Source: DASZIT01 sp036268775 (GTDB lineage Bacteria; Actinomycetota; Acidimicrobiia; Acidimicrobiales; RAAP-2). From it: a stretch of 64,000 bases of DNA. Below the pieces are notes generated by a model, which saw only the letters and a list, made by a program, of their open reading frames with translations, searched no databases and was not told where the DNA came from. Below are positions 24,727 to 31,612 of the stretch, piece by piece (position 1 is the stretch's first letter; each line of letters starts with the position of its first letter). Where the stretch lies: positions 65,463 to 129,462 of the forward strand of contig DATATM010000039.1 in assembly GCA_036268775.1 (NCBI GenBank), in the 5' to 3' direction. The position numbers were made by a program, and so were the translations under genes.

Positions 24727-24764
24727 ACCATCTACAAAGACTGCTGCTCAACTAGGTTGCGGCG

Positions 24765-24968
24765 GTGGCAAGGAAGGTACCCGTGGACGAGCTCGTAGGA
24801 GCATCAGAGATCGCCGAGAGGCTGGGATCGAAGCGAACCTCGCTTGTGCACGATCTACGGCGCCGGCACTCGGACTTCCCGGAGCCCGTAGCGAAGTTGA
24901 AGTCGGCACTCGTGTGGGCGTGGCCCGATGTTGAGGCGTGGGCCCGGAAGACAGGGAGGCTTAAGTGA
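24765..24968 (+). CDS. AlpA/excisionase-like DNA-binding protein
   Basis: A 67-residue protein of the MerR-like winged-helix group used by AlpA and excisionases: ELVGASEIAERLGSKRTSLVHDLRRRHSDFPEPVAKLKSALVWAWPDVEAWARKTGRLK, with the second helix followed by the DFPEP turn, the beta-hairpin wing (LVWAWPDVEAW) and a basic tail. In satellites and prophages such proteins control integrase expression or excision. Paired operators lie just upstream. Its stop overlaps the next GTG. Confidence 0.75.
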   Translation: MARKVPVDELVGASEIAERLGSKRTSLVHDLRRRHSDFPEPVAKLKSALVWAWPDVEAWARKTGRLK

Positions 24969-25204
24969 GTCAGGCTATGGTGCGCGGATCTCGGCACCAT
25001 CCCAGGACCTCGCCAGACCTGGGGGGCATCATGGGGGGCATGGTCACCAAAACAGAGATATGTCCTGGATGCGGCGAACCGGCTCAGGTCGAGTACGCCG
25101 TGTTGCCAGTCGAAGAAGAGTCAGCTCCGATCGTGCGTCAGCTTGGCATCAGGTGCTTCACCGTCGGGTGTCAAAATTACGTAGCCCCCCCGAGGGTGGG
25201 CTGA
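24965..25204 (+). CDS. Small zinc-knuckle protein
   Basis: Up to 79 residues; a GTG in a four-base overlap with the AlpA-like gene is one start, and ATG codons at 25031 and 25040 are alternatives that leave only the folded part. That part has CPGCG and, 35 residues later, CFTVGC, a likely zinc site. Function unknown. Confidence 0.5.
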   Translation: MSQAMVRGSRHHPRTSPDLGGIMGGMVTKTEICPGCGEPAQVEYAVLPVEEESAPIVRQLGIRCFTVGCQNYVAPPRVG

Positions 25205-25208
25205 CGCC

Positions 25209-25508
25209 CTATCCAGACTTAGAAGCCTCCGTTAGAAGCCGAGCGGCTTCCCCGAGACCGGCCGCATTCTGGAGGGTGGGTCGGGGATCACCGAGATTGA
25301 CGATTTCGACGACTCGCTTGACGACGCCGTCCAAGAGTGTGTCGCCCAACTCGGTGAGCAGTCCCATTCCGACGATGAAACGGGCGCAATCCGCATAGTC
25401 GCTCCCGGATTTCACTTGACCCATGGCCAGCCTGGCGAACTGCACAGCCGTCTCTTTTTCTTGGTCGTGAGCTCGCCAGTAGGCGTTGAGGTCGGCCATT
25501 GCGACCAC
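25209..25508 (-). CDS. Unknown helical protein
   Basis: About 99 residues starting from a GTG preceded by GGAGGAAGG; an ATG three codons in is an alternative. The sequence ADLNAYWRAHDQEKETAVQFARLAMGQVKSG then LLTELGDTLLDGVVKRVVEIVNLG is mainly helical. Convergent with the zinc-knuckle gene. Not recognised. Confidence 0.5.
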   Translation of the reverse strand: MVAMADLNAYWRAHDQEKETAVQFARLAMGQVKSGSDYADCARFIVGMGLLTELGDTLLDGVVKRVVEIVNLGDPRPTLQNAAGLGEAARLLTEASKSG

Positions 25509-25609
25509 CGTCCTTCCTCCCCAAAGGGTTGTTCTCCGAGGGTAATCCCTCTGGGACTGCCCGACGTCACAGCTGTCTGCCACAATGTGGGGACCACGGG
25601 CTAGGTAGG

Positions 25610-25903
25610 TCATCGGCGAGCGGGAGGGCTTCGGCCCTCCCTTCGTCGTTCAATGGGGATCGGACGCAGATCCTCCAACCCCTCGGCATGGCCCTCGCAC
25701 GACCACAGGCGCATCCGTTTCTTGCCCACCTGCCGTCGTCCGATCCATCGAACCGGCTCTAGGCAATCGGTGGGACTACCCGCCTGGAACCCGCCGGCAG
25801 GTTGGCTCACCATCCGGAAGCACTGGCCAGGCTCGGCCCGGACGGCATCGGCGTAATGGGGGAGCCTGCCCATGGGGTCCACGGTAGGGCATGGGAGCGA
25901 CAT
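25610..25903 (-). CDS. Small Cys/Trp protein typical of actinobacterial mobile DNA
   Basis: A 97-residue basic protein. The middle, CLEPVRWIGRRQVGKKRMRLWSCEGHAEGLEDLRPI, has a paired Cys..Cys..His arrangement that may bind a metal; I recall similar small proteins in actinobacterial phages but cannot verify this. A strong hairpin lies within its last codons. Confidence 0.5.
   Translation of the reverse strand: MSLPCPTVDPMGRLPHYADAVRAEPGQCFRMVSQPAGGFQAGSPTDCLEPVRWIGRRQVGKKRMRLWSCEGHAEGLEDLRPIPIERRREGRSPPARR
25622..25641 (-). terminator. UUCG-type hairpin
   Basis: GGGAGGGC-TTCG-GCCCTCCC is a perfect eight-pair stem with a stable tetraloop on the plus-strand reading. It overlaps the last codons of the leftward small gene and probably ends transcription there. 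No clear T-run on either side. Confidence 0.5.
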
Positions 25904-25949
25904 CTAGGCTGGCCGCCGGAGAGGTCTCCGTGCATAGGAGGAATGTGCT

Positions 25950-26420
25950 TTGGCAGAGGATGAAGAGTTATCAGTGGAAACAGCGTCCGACCTGTCAGGC
26001 GACCCTGCTCTGACATCGCTGGTCTATACGGTGGAACTCGTATCATTTACCCAGGAGGGTGTGAGTATCGGTCTGCCGCTGACTCTGATCGTCGGCGGCG
26101 CCACGGTGACGGGGACCTTAACCGCAGCCCGGGTCTGGTGGCCGGGTATGGAGGACCGATATCGGGCCATGACAGCCGCCCCTGGGACTGACCCCGACGC
26201 GGCAGCGATCTTCACGGCAGCGATGGCCGATGCGACCCACAGCGTGTGGGGGCAGGTATTCGCAGAGGAACCCGAATTTTCAAAGATCGATTACCTGCAT
26301 CTGTCTGGTGCGCGGGTTGTTCACGCTCAGGGGCTCGTCCCTCAGTTGGAAGGGCTTGCCATGCGGATCCGACTATCGGACGTCCAGGGATGGTCGATCG
26401 GCCTCTTGAGCCCGAGCTGA
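25950..26420 (+). CDS. Unknown protein at the right end of element 2
   Basis: A 156-residue soluble protein with a TTG start nine bases after AGGAGG. The first 40 residues are acidic, followed by beta-type strands (SIGLPLTLIVGGATVTGTLTAARVWWPGMEDRYR) and a C-terminal half with HLSGARVVHAQG. Not recognised. It is the last gene before att copy 3, a place where satellites and prophages often carry accessory genes for host fitness or defence. Confidence 0.6.
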   Translation: MAEDEELSVETASDLSGDPALTSLVYTVELVSFTQEGVSIGLPLTLIVGGATVTGTLTAARVWWPGMEDRYRAMTAAPGTDPDAAAIFTAAMADATHSVWGQVFAEEPEFSKIDYLHLSGARVVHAQGLVPQLEGLAMRIRLSDVQGWSIGLLSPS

Positions 26421-26431
26421 GGGCCCCTCAG
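26417..26431 (+). terminator. Hairpin over the last stop codon of element 2
   Basis: CTGAGG-GCC-CCTCAG forms a six-pair stem that includes the TGA of the preceding gene. Likely terminator shielding the att site and downstream chromosome. Confidence 0.45.
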
Positions 26432-26478
26432 GCCGCCCACTCCGTGCGCCAGAGGGCTGGTGTGCTTATGGTTGGCAA

Positions 26479-26494
26479 CCCCCCTCCGACACCA
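26479..26494 (+). other. att copy 3 (right junction)
   Basis: CCCCCCTCCGACACCA repeats the last 16 bases of tRNA-Leu including CCA. Bases to its left belong to element 2; those to its right should be the original chromosome downstream of the tRNA. It has no acceptor-strand partner upstream, unlike copy 2. Confidence 0.75.
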
Positions 26495-26583
26495 AACACC
26501 CCACGCGCAGGGATACCGTGATCCGTTCGCCTTGACTACTTCGCTGCCAGCGAAGATCCACGCCTCCCGCGGTTGTGAGGTGC

Positions 26584-27096
26584 TCAGCTGTCGGCCGCGG
26601 CCGCATCCAATCGGCGCCGAACCTCCGACGGGTTCACCCCGAGAGCGCCCAGCAGCACCGCCGCCGGATCCGGTGGTTGGAGCGTGAGGATCTGGGCCAG
26701 CACCTGCTGGGCCGTGATCTGGAGCTTCCGCCGGTTGGGCTTAGAGGCTTCCTCAAGTACTTTCTTTGCCGCCGGCGTCATCCGGAGGCGATCTTTTTGC
26801 GCGATGTCTCTGATCCTCGGCTTCTTCGGCACGGCGCGCATCGGTAGTGGGGGAGCGTCGGCGCCGGACCCCAGACCCAGCGAGACCAGGGCTTCGTGAT
26901 CGAGCGACTCAAGGGCCTGGCGAGCTTGCGGCAGGCTCACGCCCAACACGGCTCCGATCGAGGGATCCTCCATCAAGCCGAGCAAGATGTGATCGGTGCC
27001 GGTTCGGCGATCCCCACGGCGACGAGCCTCCTCACTGGCCTGCAAGCAGATGGCCCAGGCGTGAAGCGTCTCGGGCGTAACGGATTCGGTGGTCAT
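26584..27096 (-). CDS. Stand-alone Clp N-terminal-domain protein
   Basis: A 170-residue protein with one or two ClpA/ClpC-type N-terminal repeats (Clp_N): TLHAWAICLQASEEARRRGDRRTGTDHILLGLMED and later MTPAAKKVLEEASKPNRRKLQITAQQVLAQIL. These helices bind adaptors and substrates in Clp chaperones, but there is no AAA+ ATPase or ClpP loop here. ATG follows AAGGAG and overlaps the HTH gene stop as ATGA, so the two are made together. An adaptor or regulatory role is inferred. Confidence 0.78.
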   Translation of the reverse strand: MTTESVTPETLHAWAICLQASEEARRRGDRRTGTDHILLGLMEDPSIGAVLGVSLPQARQALESLDHEALVSLGLGSGADAPPLPMRAVPKKPRIRDIAQKDRLRMTPAAKKVLEEASKPNRRKLQITAQQVLAQILTLQPPDPAAVLLGALGVNPSEVRRRLDAAAADS

Positions 27097-27305
27097 GATG
27101 ACTCCTTGCGGTATTTGGTGTGCACGGATTGGCGCGTGACGCCCAAGGCGTCTCCGATTTGCTGCCACGACCAGCCTTTTTCCCGGGCCGACTCGACGTG
27201 GTTCGCCTCGACCCTCTCAGCCAGGCGATGCAGCGCCAACGAGGCTCGAAGCCCAATTCCCGGGTCATCCGACGAGAGATTCGGGTTGAGATCTTCGGCA
27301 TCCAT
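27093..27305 (-). CDS. Small HTH regulator paired with Clp_N protein
   Basis: A 70-residue protein with helix-turn-helix KGWSWQQIGDALGVTRQSVHTKYRK near its C-terminus, preceded by a helical dimerisation-like segment. Small HTH plus Clp_N gene pairs are common in Actinobacteria. Two palindromes lie directly upstream of its ATG, the nearer one starting only three bases away, which suggests tight autoregulation. Confidence 0.75.
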   Translation of the reverse strand: MDAEDLNPNLSSDDPGIGLRASLALHRLAERVEANHVESAREKGWSWQQIGDALGVTRQSVHTKYRKESS

Positions 27306-27308
27306 AGT

Positions 27309-27358
27309 TGTCAGTATAGACTGACAGCCGGGGGGGATGTGTCACCCTAAACTGACAC
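27309..27358. promoter_or_regulatory. Paired TGTCA-type operators upstream of HTH/Clp_N
   Basis: TGTCAGT-ATAG-ACTGACA (27309-27326) is a perfect seven-base-arm palindrome. GTGTCA-N8-TGACAC (27339-27358) shares the TGTCA/TGACA half-sites and the inner TA..ACTGACA. Their centres are 31 bases apart, close to three helical turns, so two dimers could bind on one face of the DNA. Confidence 0.75.
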
Positions 27359-27529
27359 AGCAAGATCTTGGTCCACGCCCTGTAGGCCGAGGACCTGGGA
27401 GTATTTCGAATTGTCGCTTCCACCCATTTGCTCCTGGGCCCACGCTTGATCAGACGATCGGGTTGTGCCATCCGTCGGAGGCCGGTAACGTTTTCGCCCA
27501 TCGTGTCCCACAGTCGGTGTGACCCCGTC

Positions 27530-28627
27530 GTGGGGTCCAACACTGGAGCGTGGAGCCCCCGGCGGCTCCGATCGACCCTGCTCCTCCCCGCAGCCATCGC
27601 ACTGCTGCTCACCGCCATCCCGGCGGTGGCCGGGGTGACGGCCGCCCCGGCGGGCGCCGACCAGATCTCCGACCTGCAGGCCCAGGCCGCCCAGATCGCC
27701 CAGACCCTGGTCCGCGAGCAGCTCCAGGTCGGTAGCTTCCAACAGCAGTACTCGGTGGCCACCGCCCAGGTGACGAATGACGCCGCCGCCATCGGGCAGG
27801 CCCAGCAACAGGTGAACGCCGACCAGCAGCGGATCGACCTCGACACCGGCCGGGTCCGGACCCAGGCGCTCCGCGACTATATGAACGCCGGATCGGTCAC
27901 CACCGGGGTCGAGGCGCAGGTCTTCACTAGTGGGGTCCGGGTGGACCTGGCCCGAAGCGAGTACGAGTCGATCGCTTTGGGCAACGTGACCACCGCCATC
28001 GACGAGCTCCACACCTCGCGCCAGCATCTCCAGCAACTAGAGGCCGTGCTCCAGCAGCAACAGGCAGCCGACCAGGCAGAGCAGGTGAAGCAGGCCGGGT
28101 ATCTCAGCCAGGCCAACGCCACCCAGTCCCAGCTGGCCTCCGAGCAGGCCCAAGTAACAGGCCAGCTGGCGTCGGCCGTGGCCCAGCAGCAGGCCGCCCA
28201 GGCGGCCGCGGCAGCCGCGGCGGTCAAGGCCTCGGAGGTGCAGGCCGCGCAGAAGTCCTCCCCGGCCAGCGGGGGCACCGCCCCGGCCGGCACCCAGGCG
28301 ACCGCGCCCACCAGCACCGCCGCCGCACCGGCCGGCGGTGGCGGTGGCGGAGCGACATCGGACCCGCCGCTACCCCCGTTCCTGCAGTGCGTCCGACAGG
28401 CCGAATCGGGAGGCGACTACGGGGCCGTGTCGCCAGACGGCCAGTACATGGGCGCCTTCCAGTTCAGCCAGTCGACCTGGGACCTGGCCGCCCAGGACGC
28501 CGGGCTGCCGGGCCTGGTCGGGGTGCCGCCCAACACGGCCTCCAAGGCCAGCCAGGACACCCTGGCCGTCACGCTCTACGACCTCGACGGTGAGCAGCCC
28601 TGGTACGACCCGTGCCGGTCGGCCTGA
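27530..28627 (+). CDS. Secreted coiled-coil peptidoglycan hydrolase with Rpf-like domain
   Basis: A cell-wall hydrolase. A signal peptide (RRLRSTLLLPAAIALLLTAIPAVAG) precedes a long Gln/Ala-rich coiled coil (about residues 35-225), a Pro/Thr/Gly linker, and a C-terminal transglycosylase-like/Rpf domain, FLQCVRQAESGGDYGAVSPDGQYMGAFQFSQSTWD, with the catalytic glutamate in QAESGG and paired Cys at both ends. The coiled coil resembles FtsX-interacting hydrolases (RipC/PcsB type), so septal regulation is plausible. A GTG start next to the signal peptide was preferred; a longer frame begins 34 codons earlier but would give an unusual leader. Confidence 0.82.
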   Translation: MGSNTGAWSPRRLRSTLLLPAAIALLLTAIPAVAGVTAAPAGADQISDLQAQAAQIAQTLVREQLQVGSFQQQYSVATAQVTNDAAAIGQAQQQVNADQQRIDLDTGRVRTQALRDYMNAGSVTTGVEAQVFTSGVRVDLARSEYESIALGNVTTAIDELHTSRQHLQQLEAVLQQQQAADQAEQVKQAGYLSQANATQSQLASEQAQVTGQLASAVAQQQAAQAAAAAAAVKASEVQAAQKSSPASGGTAPAGTQATAPTSTAAAPAGGGGGGATSDPPLPPFLQCVRQAESGGDYGAVSPDGQYMGAFQFSQSTWDLAAQDAGLPGLVGVPPNTASKASQDTLAVTLYDLDGEQPWYDPCRSA

Positions 28628-28757
28628 CCGTCTGACCTAGGCCCGCCCGGCGGCGTCGGCGACCGGCGGTCAACCAATCCGGACCGGGAATCGGTGGCAC
28701 GGCAATCGGCGTTCCGTCGCTCTGACCGGTCACTTTCCATCAAGCAGGGCGTGGACC

Positions 28758-28802
28758 TACGTTGCCTGTCGGTCCTCCGACACGCGAGATTGGCGACGTA
28801 GA
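28758..28802 (+). ncRNA. Candidate structured RNA / leader element
   Basis: CTACGTTGCC (28758-28767) pairs with GGCGACGTAG (28793-28802) over ten positions with one G-T pair. Inside it TGTCGG (28768) pairs with CCGACA (28778) around a TCCT loop, leaving a nine-base bulge on the 3' side. It lies in the 259-base gap between two rightward genes, 84 bases before the next ATG. It may be a regulatory leader, processing site or terminator; no T-run follows. Confidence 0.4.
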
Positions 28803-28886
28803 GGGCTCGCCCAGAACGAGGCTTGACTTTGCGGCGTCACCGGTGCAGGGTGCCCGCAGCTAAGCACCTACGAAGGAGGCGACCAA

Positions 28887-29582
28887 ATGGCGTTGTTCGG
28901 AGGCAAGAAGCGCGAGCAGCGGCTGAAGGAAGCGGGCATAAACGTTCAAGCCGTACTGGTCTCGTTCCGCGAGATTGGTCAACAGAATTTCACCCCGCTG
29001 GTCGACTTGACGTTGCGCATCACACCTGCGGACGGGAGCGGGGCCTTTGAGATCTCCACCCGTGGGCAGGTCGAATTTTCGGTAATCGGGAAGCTGCAGC
29101 CCGGCGACACCATCCCGGTGCGGTACGACCCCGAGGATCACGACAATTTTGAAGTCGTTGGGGATTGGGAGCTCAGCGGCGCGGGAGTTGCCGGTGCGGC
29201 GGAAAACCTGGAGAGCGCCAGCGCAGGTGACATTGCGGCGGCGGTGCAAGCAACGGGAGACACGGGGCAGCGTAAATCGGCGGCCGATTTGTTGGCCAGC
29301 GGCCAGCGAATGACTGCAGTCCTCCGCGAGTTCTCAGATTCGGGCAAGACCGTCGGGGACGTGGAACCTTCACTGCCAGATCCCAACGATCCGCTGTACG
29401 TGATGAAGGCGGAGATACCGATCGATGGCTCCAGCCCAATCGAGGCTGTGTTCATGAATCGGGTGCCGGAAGCGAAGGTAACAAGCCTCCGCCTGGGCGC
29501 ACATCTGAACGTCGCAGTCAACCCGGCTAACCCGAGCCACGAGGTTACGATCGACTGGGCCAACTCGCCGATCGCTGGCTGA
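28887..29582 (+). CDS. Conserved protein with two DUF3592-like halves
   Basis: A 231-residue cytosolic protein behind a strong ribosome site (GGAGG). It consists of two similar halves, about 1-90 and 130-225, each with the pattern A-x-V-L-x-x-F-x-D/E..., a two-strand segment, then PGDTIPVRYDPEDH in the first half and LGAHLNVAVNPANPSHE in the second. This resembles repeats found in small actinobacterial proteins of unknown role. No signal peptide or membrane span is seen. Confidence 0.65.
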   Translation: MALFGGKKREQRLKEAGINVQAVLVSFREIGQQNFTPLVDLTLRITPADGSGAFEISTRGQVEFSVIGKLQPGDTIPVRYDPEDHDNFEVVGDWELSGAGVAGAAENLESASAGDIAAAVQATGDTGQRKSAADLLASGQRMTAVLREFSDSGKTVGDVEPSLPDPNDPLYVMKAEIPIDGSSPIEAVFMNRVPEAKVTSLRLGAHLNVAVNPANPSHEVTIDWANSPIAG

Positions 29583-29588
29583 ACGGGG

Positions 29589-30620
29589 ATGCGCAATCGT
29601 GTGATCTCCAGCCTCCCGCTATTGGCAACCGTGATGTTGTCGCTGGCCTTGACGGCATTTGGTAATGGGTCCGCACAGGCATCATCAGTGCAGCCTCGCA
29701 ACGACTCCGGGTCGAACCTTGGACCAAGCGCTTACTCCACTTGCTCCACAGGGCCCGGCTACTTCATTGCTGGATCCAATGGAGCGACAGCAGGGTTCGG
29801 CGCCAATCAAACCAGCGGCCCTCCCATAGTTCCGTCCAATCTTCACTTGGATTCTCCCGTCGTTGCCGTGGCCGAGAACGGTCCCGGCTACGTTCTCGCC
29901 ACCTCGGGAGGCGGGGTCTATGGCTATGACCCTTCCACGCGCCTGGTGACGACCTATCCGTCGCTGGTCGGCCTCCCCCTCAATGCACCGATAGTCGGCT
30001 TGGCAATGGGAGTCAACGGAACCGGCTATTACCTGGTCGCTCAGGATGGAGGGATCTTTGCCTTCGGCGCAGCCCCGTTCCACGGTTCGATGGGCGGACA
30101 ACACCTCAATGCACCGATCGTCGGCATGGCCTTGGGACCTAGTGGCTTCAACCCGGACGGCTCCCACGACTACACCTACTACTTGGTCGCCAAAGATGGC
30201 GGCATCTTTGCCTTCGGCGGAGCCCCGTTCGTCGGTTCGATGGGCGGACAACACCTCAATGCCCCCATCGTCGGCATGGCCTTCGGCCCCACCCTGGAAG
30301 GCGGCCTTCCGATTGGTTACTGGCTCGTTGCCGCCGACGGAGGAGTTTTCTCCTTCGGTGGAGCCAGCTTTCGTGGCTCGATGGGCGGACAACAACTCAA
30401 CACACCGATTGTCGGCATCGCCTTCGGCACCGACGTGCTAGCTGGGGTGGATGCCAACAACGATCAGGGTTATTGGCTCGTCGGCGCGGACGGGGGAGTC
30501 TTTTCATTCGGTGATGCGCCGTACTGTGGGTCAGCAGTTGGATTGATTACTTCTGCTCCAGTCGTGGGCATCGCCAGCACCTTTACTCTTCCAGCCGCCA
30601 ACCCCGGTCAAGGTTCATGA
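29589..30620 (+). CDS. Secreted repeat (beta-propeller-like) protein of Acidimicrobiia type
   Basis: A 343-residue protein with signal peptide (LPLLATVMLSLALTAFGNGSAQA) followed by five or six imperfect repeats of about 45-50 residues, each of the form GYWLVAxDGGIFAFGxAPFxGSMGGQxLNAPIVGMA. Such repeats are widespread in exported proteins of Acidimicrobiia and are thought to fold as beta-propeller blades. No enzymatic motif is present. It starts six bases after the previous gene and probably shares its transcript. Confidence 0.8.
   Translation: MRNRVISSLPLLATVMLSLALTAFGNGSAQASSVQPRNDSGSNLGPSAYSTCSTGPGYFIAGSNGATAGFGANQTSGPPIVPSNLHLDSPVVAVAENGPGYVLATSGGGVYGYDPSTRLVTTYPSLVGLPLNAPIVGLAMGVNGTGYYLVAQDGGIFAFGAAPFHGSMGGQHLNAPIVGMALGPSGFNPDGSHDYTYYLVAKDGGIFAFGGAPFVGSMGGQHLNAPIVGMAFGPTLEGGLPIGYWLVAADGGVFSFGGASFRGSMGGQQLNTPIVGIAFGTDVLAGVDANNDQGYWLVGADGGVFSFGDAPYCGSAVGLITSAPVVGIASTFTLPAANPGQGS
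30086..30401 (+). repeat. DNA-level repeats in the blade-coding region
   Basis: Near-identical stretches coding SMGGQHLNAPIVG start at about 30086, 30236 and 30376, about 150 and 140 bases apart. The high DNA identity suggests recent duplication or gene conversion of blades and makes length variation between strains likely. Confidence 0.65.
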
Positions 30621-30844
30621 CGTCACCATCATCCTGAGGAAATACGTCGTACGGACGAAATACTGCTCCGCCGCGACATACGTCCTCTAATGCAAAGGGT
30701 CGGACTCCATCAGTCCCGAGGCTGCGGTCGCCAGTCGGAACTGAGCCGTCGCCTCTCCGACACGCACCGGGTACCCCCACCCCAGGCCTCAATCTCCAGC
30801 CCGGGGATCTCGCAGCACTTCTCCGCGCCCCGGGACCGGTGATG

Positions 30845-31186
30845 TCAGAGAGGACAGTAACGAGTGATTGTCGGGAAGCAATACGAATCGATGAACGCCA
30901 ACTCGAAGTACAACGGATAGTAGACGCCGCCGACCGTCGCCACTGCGTTAGCCACTGCCCCGGCGTAGGTCGCCTCAAGCTGAGCGATGGTCGGACCGAG
31001 AGGGTCCGACGCATCCGCTCCGGCGCTCGATGGCGTCAGAGCGAAGAACGCACCCGGAACGATCAGCCCAGCCGCCAACATCAGGGCTGTCATCCTGCGG
31101 CGTACACGACCACCACGCGCCGGGGTAGGCACCCTCTCAATCCGCCGCGGCCGTATCAAACCGCCTTCACTCTGTCGCCGAACCAT
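30845..31186 (-). CDS. Small secreted protein
   Basis: A 113-residue protein. ATG was chosen because AAAGGAG lies five bases upstream; a longer frame has no such site. An Arg-rich n-region (ARGGRVRRRM) leads into a hydrophobic signal ALMLAAGLIVPGAFFALTPSSAGADA, leaving about 55 mature residues with two Cys near the end (YCFPTITRYC). Function unknown. Confidence 0.62.
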   Translation of the reverse strand: MVRRQSEGGLIRPRRIERVPTPARGGRVRRRMTALMLAAGLIVPGAFFALTPSSAGADASDPLGPTIAQLEATYAGAVANAVATVGGVYYPLYFELAFIDSYCFPTITRYCPL

Positions 31187-31612
31187 CGAAGCTCCTTTGC
31201 CTGACCCCGTTGGCTTGTTACCGTTCCTGGACGGGCCCTTCTTGGGCATTGTTCCTTTTGAATAACGAAGCCTGCGCCGGTATCTTGCGAGGAAATCGGA
31301 ATGGCCAGTGGTGGAGTATGGAGGCATCGACCAGCCGTCACTGAGCGCCTCCTCTCCCCGCCGGAACGTTCGGGTAGCGCCGGGTCACTCGCCCGGCCCA
31401 CACCGCCGGTCAGCGCCGATATCCGGGTCTCGCGTTCCTCCGGGCCCGATTGAGCTACATACCTTTATCGCCCCTCTATCGCCCACGATTTTCTACCTTG
31501 TCGCGGATGCCCTTCCCGAGTACTTTGTTGGCCCTGGCGACACAGAGTTAGCACTAGCGCTGGGTGGATATCGCTTTAGGGTCGGGCTTCGGCAAAGGCT
31601 TAGGGAGACAAA
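31187..31612. other. Non-coding gap between divergent envelope genes
   Basis: About 425 bases between the leftward secreted protein and the rightward M23 lipoprotein. It should contain both promoters. A short direct repeat of ATCGCCC near 31468-31485 and an AGGGAGACAAA ribosome site before the lipoprotein ATG are the only elements noted. No convincing gene is seen. Confidence 0.4.

Larger units (their letters stand above)
11954..26494. mobile_element. Element 2: satellite-like or reduced prophage in tandem at tRNA-Leu
   Basis: Bounded by att copies 2 and 3. It contains a serine integrase and divergent regulator at the left, a rightward block of tightly overlapping genes (small proteins, RepA-like ATPase, iterons, TerS, TerL, coiled-coil protein, lysin/tail-hub fusion, nuclease, two-TM protein) and a right arm with small regulators. 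No portal, protease, major capsid, connector, tail tube or tape-measure gene is recognised in its roughly 14.5 kb. The gene overlaps are intact, which argues against a decayed prophage with random deletions. Confidence 0.75.

Noticed and set aside
28770..28786. Further att remnants (TCCTCCGACACGC here and TCTCCGACACGC near 30756)
   Set aside because: Matches to the core are only about 10-13 bases, one is explained by the local hairpin, and no integrase lies nearby.
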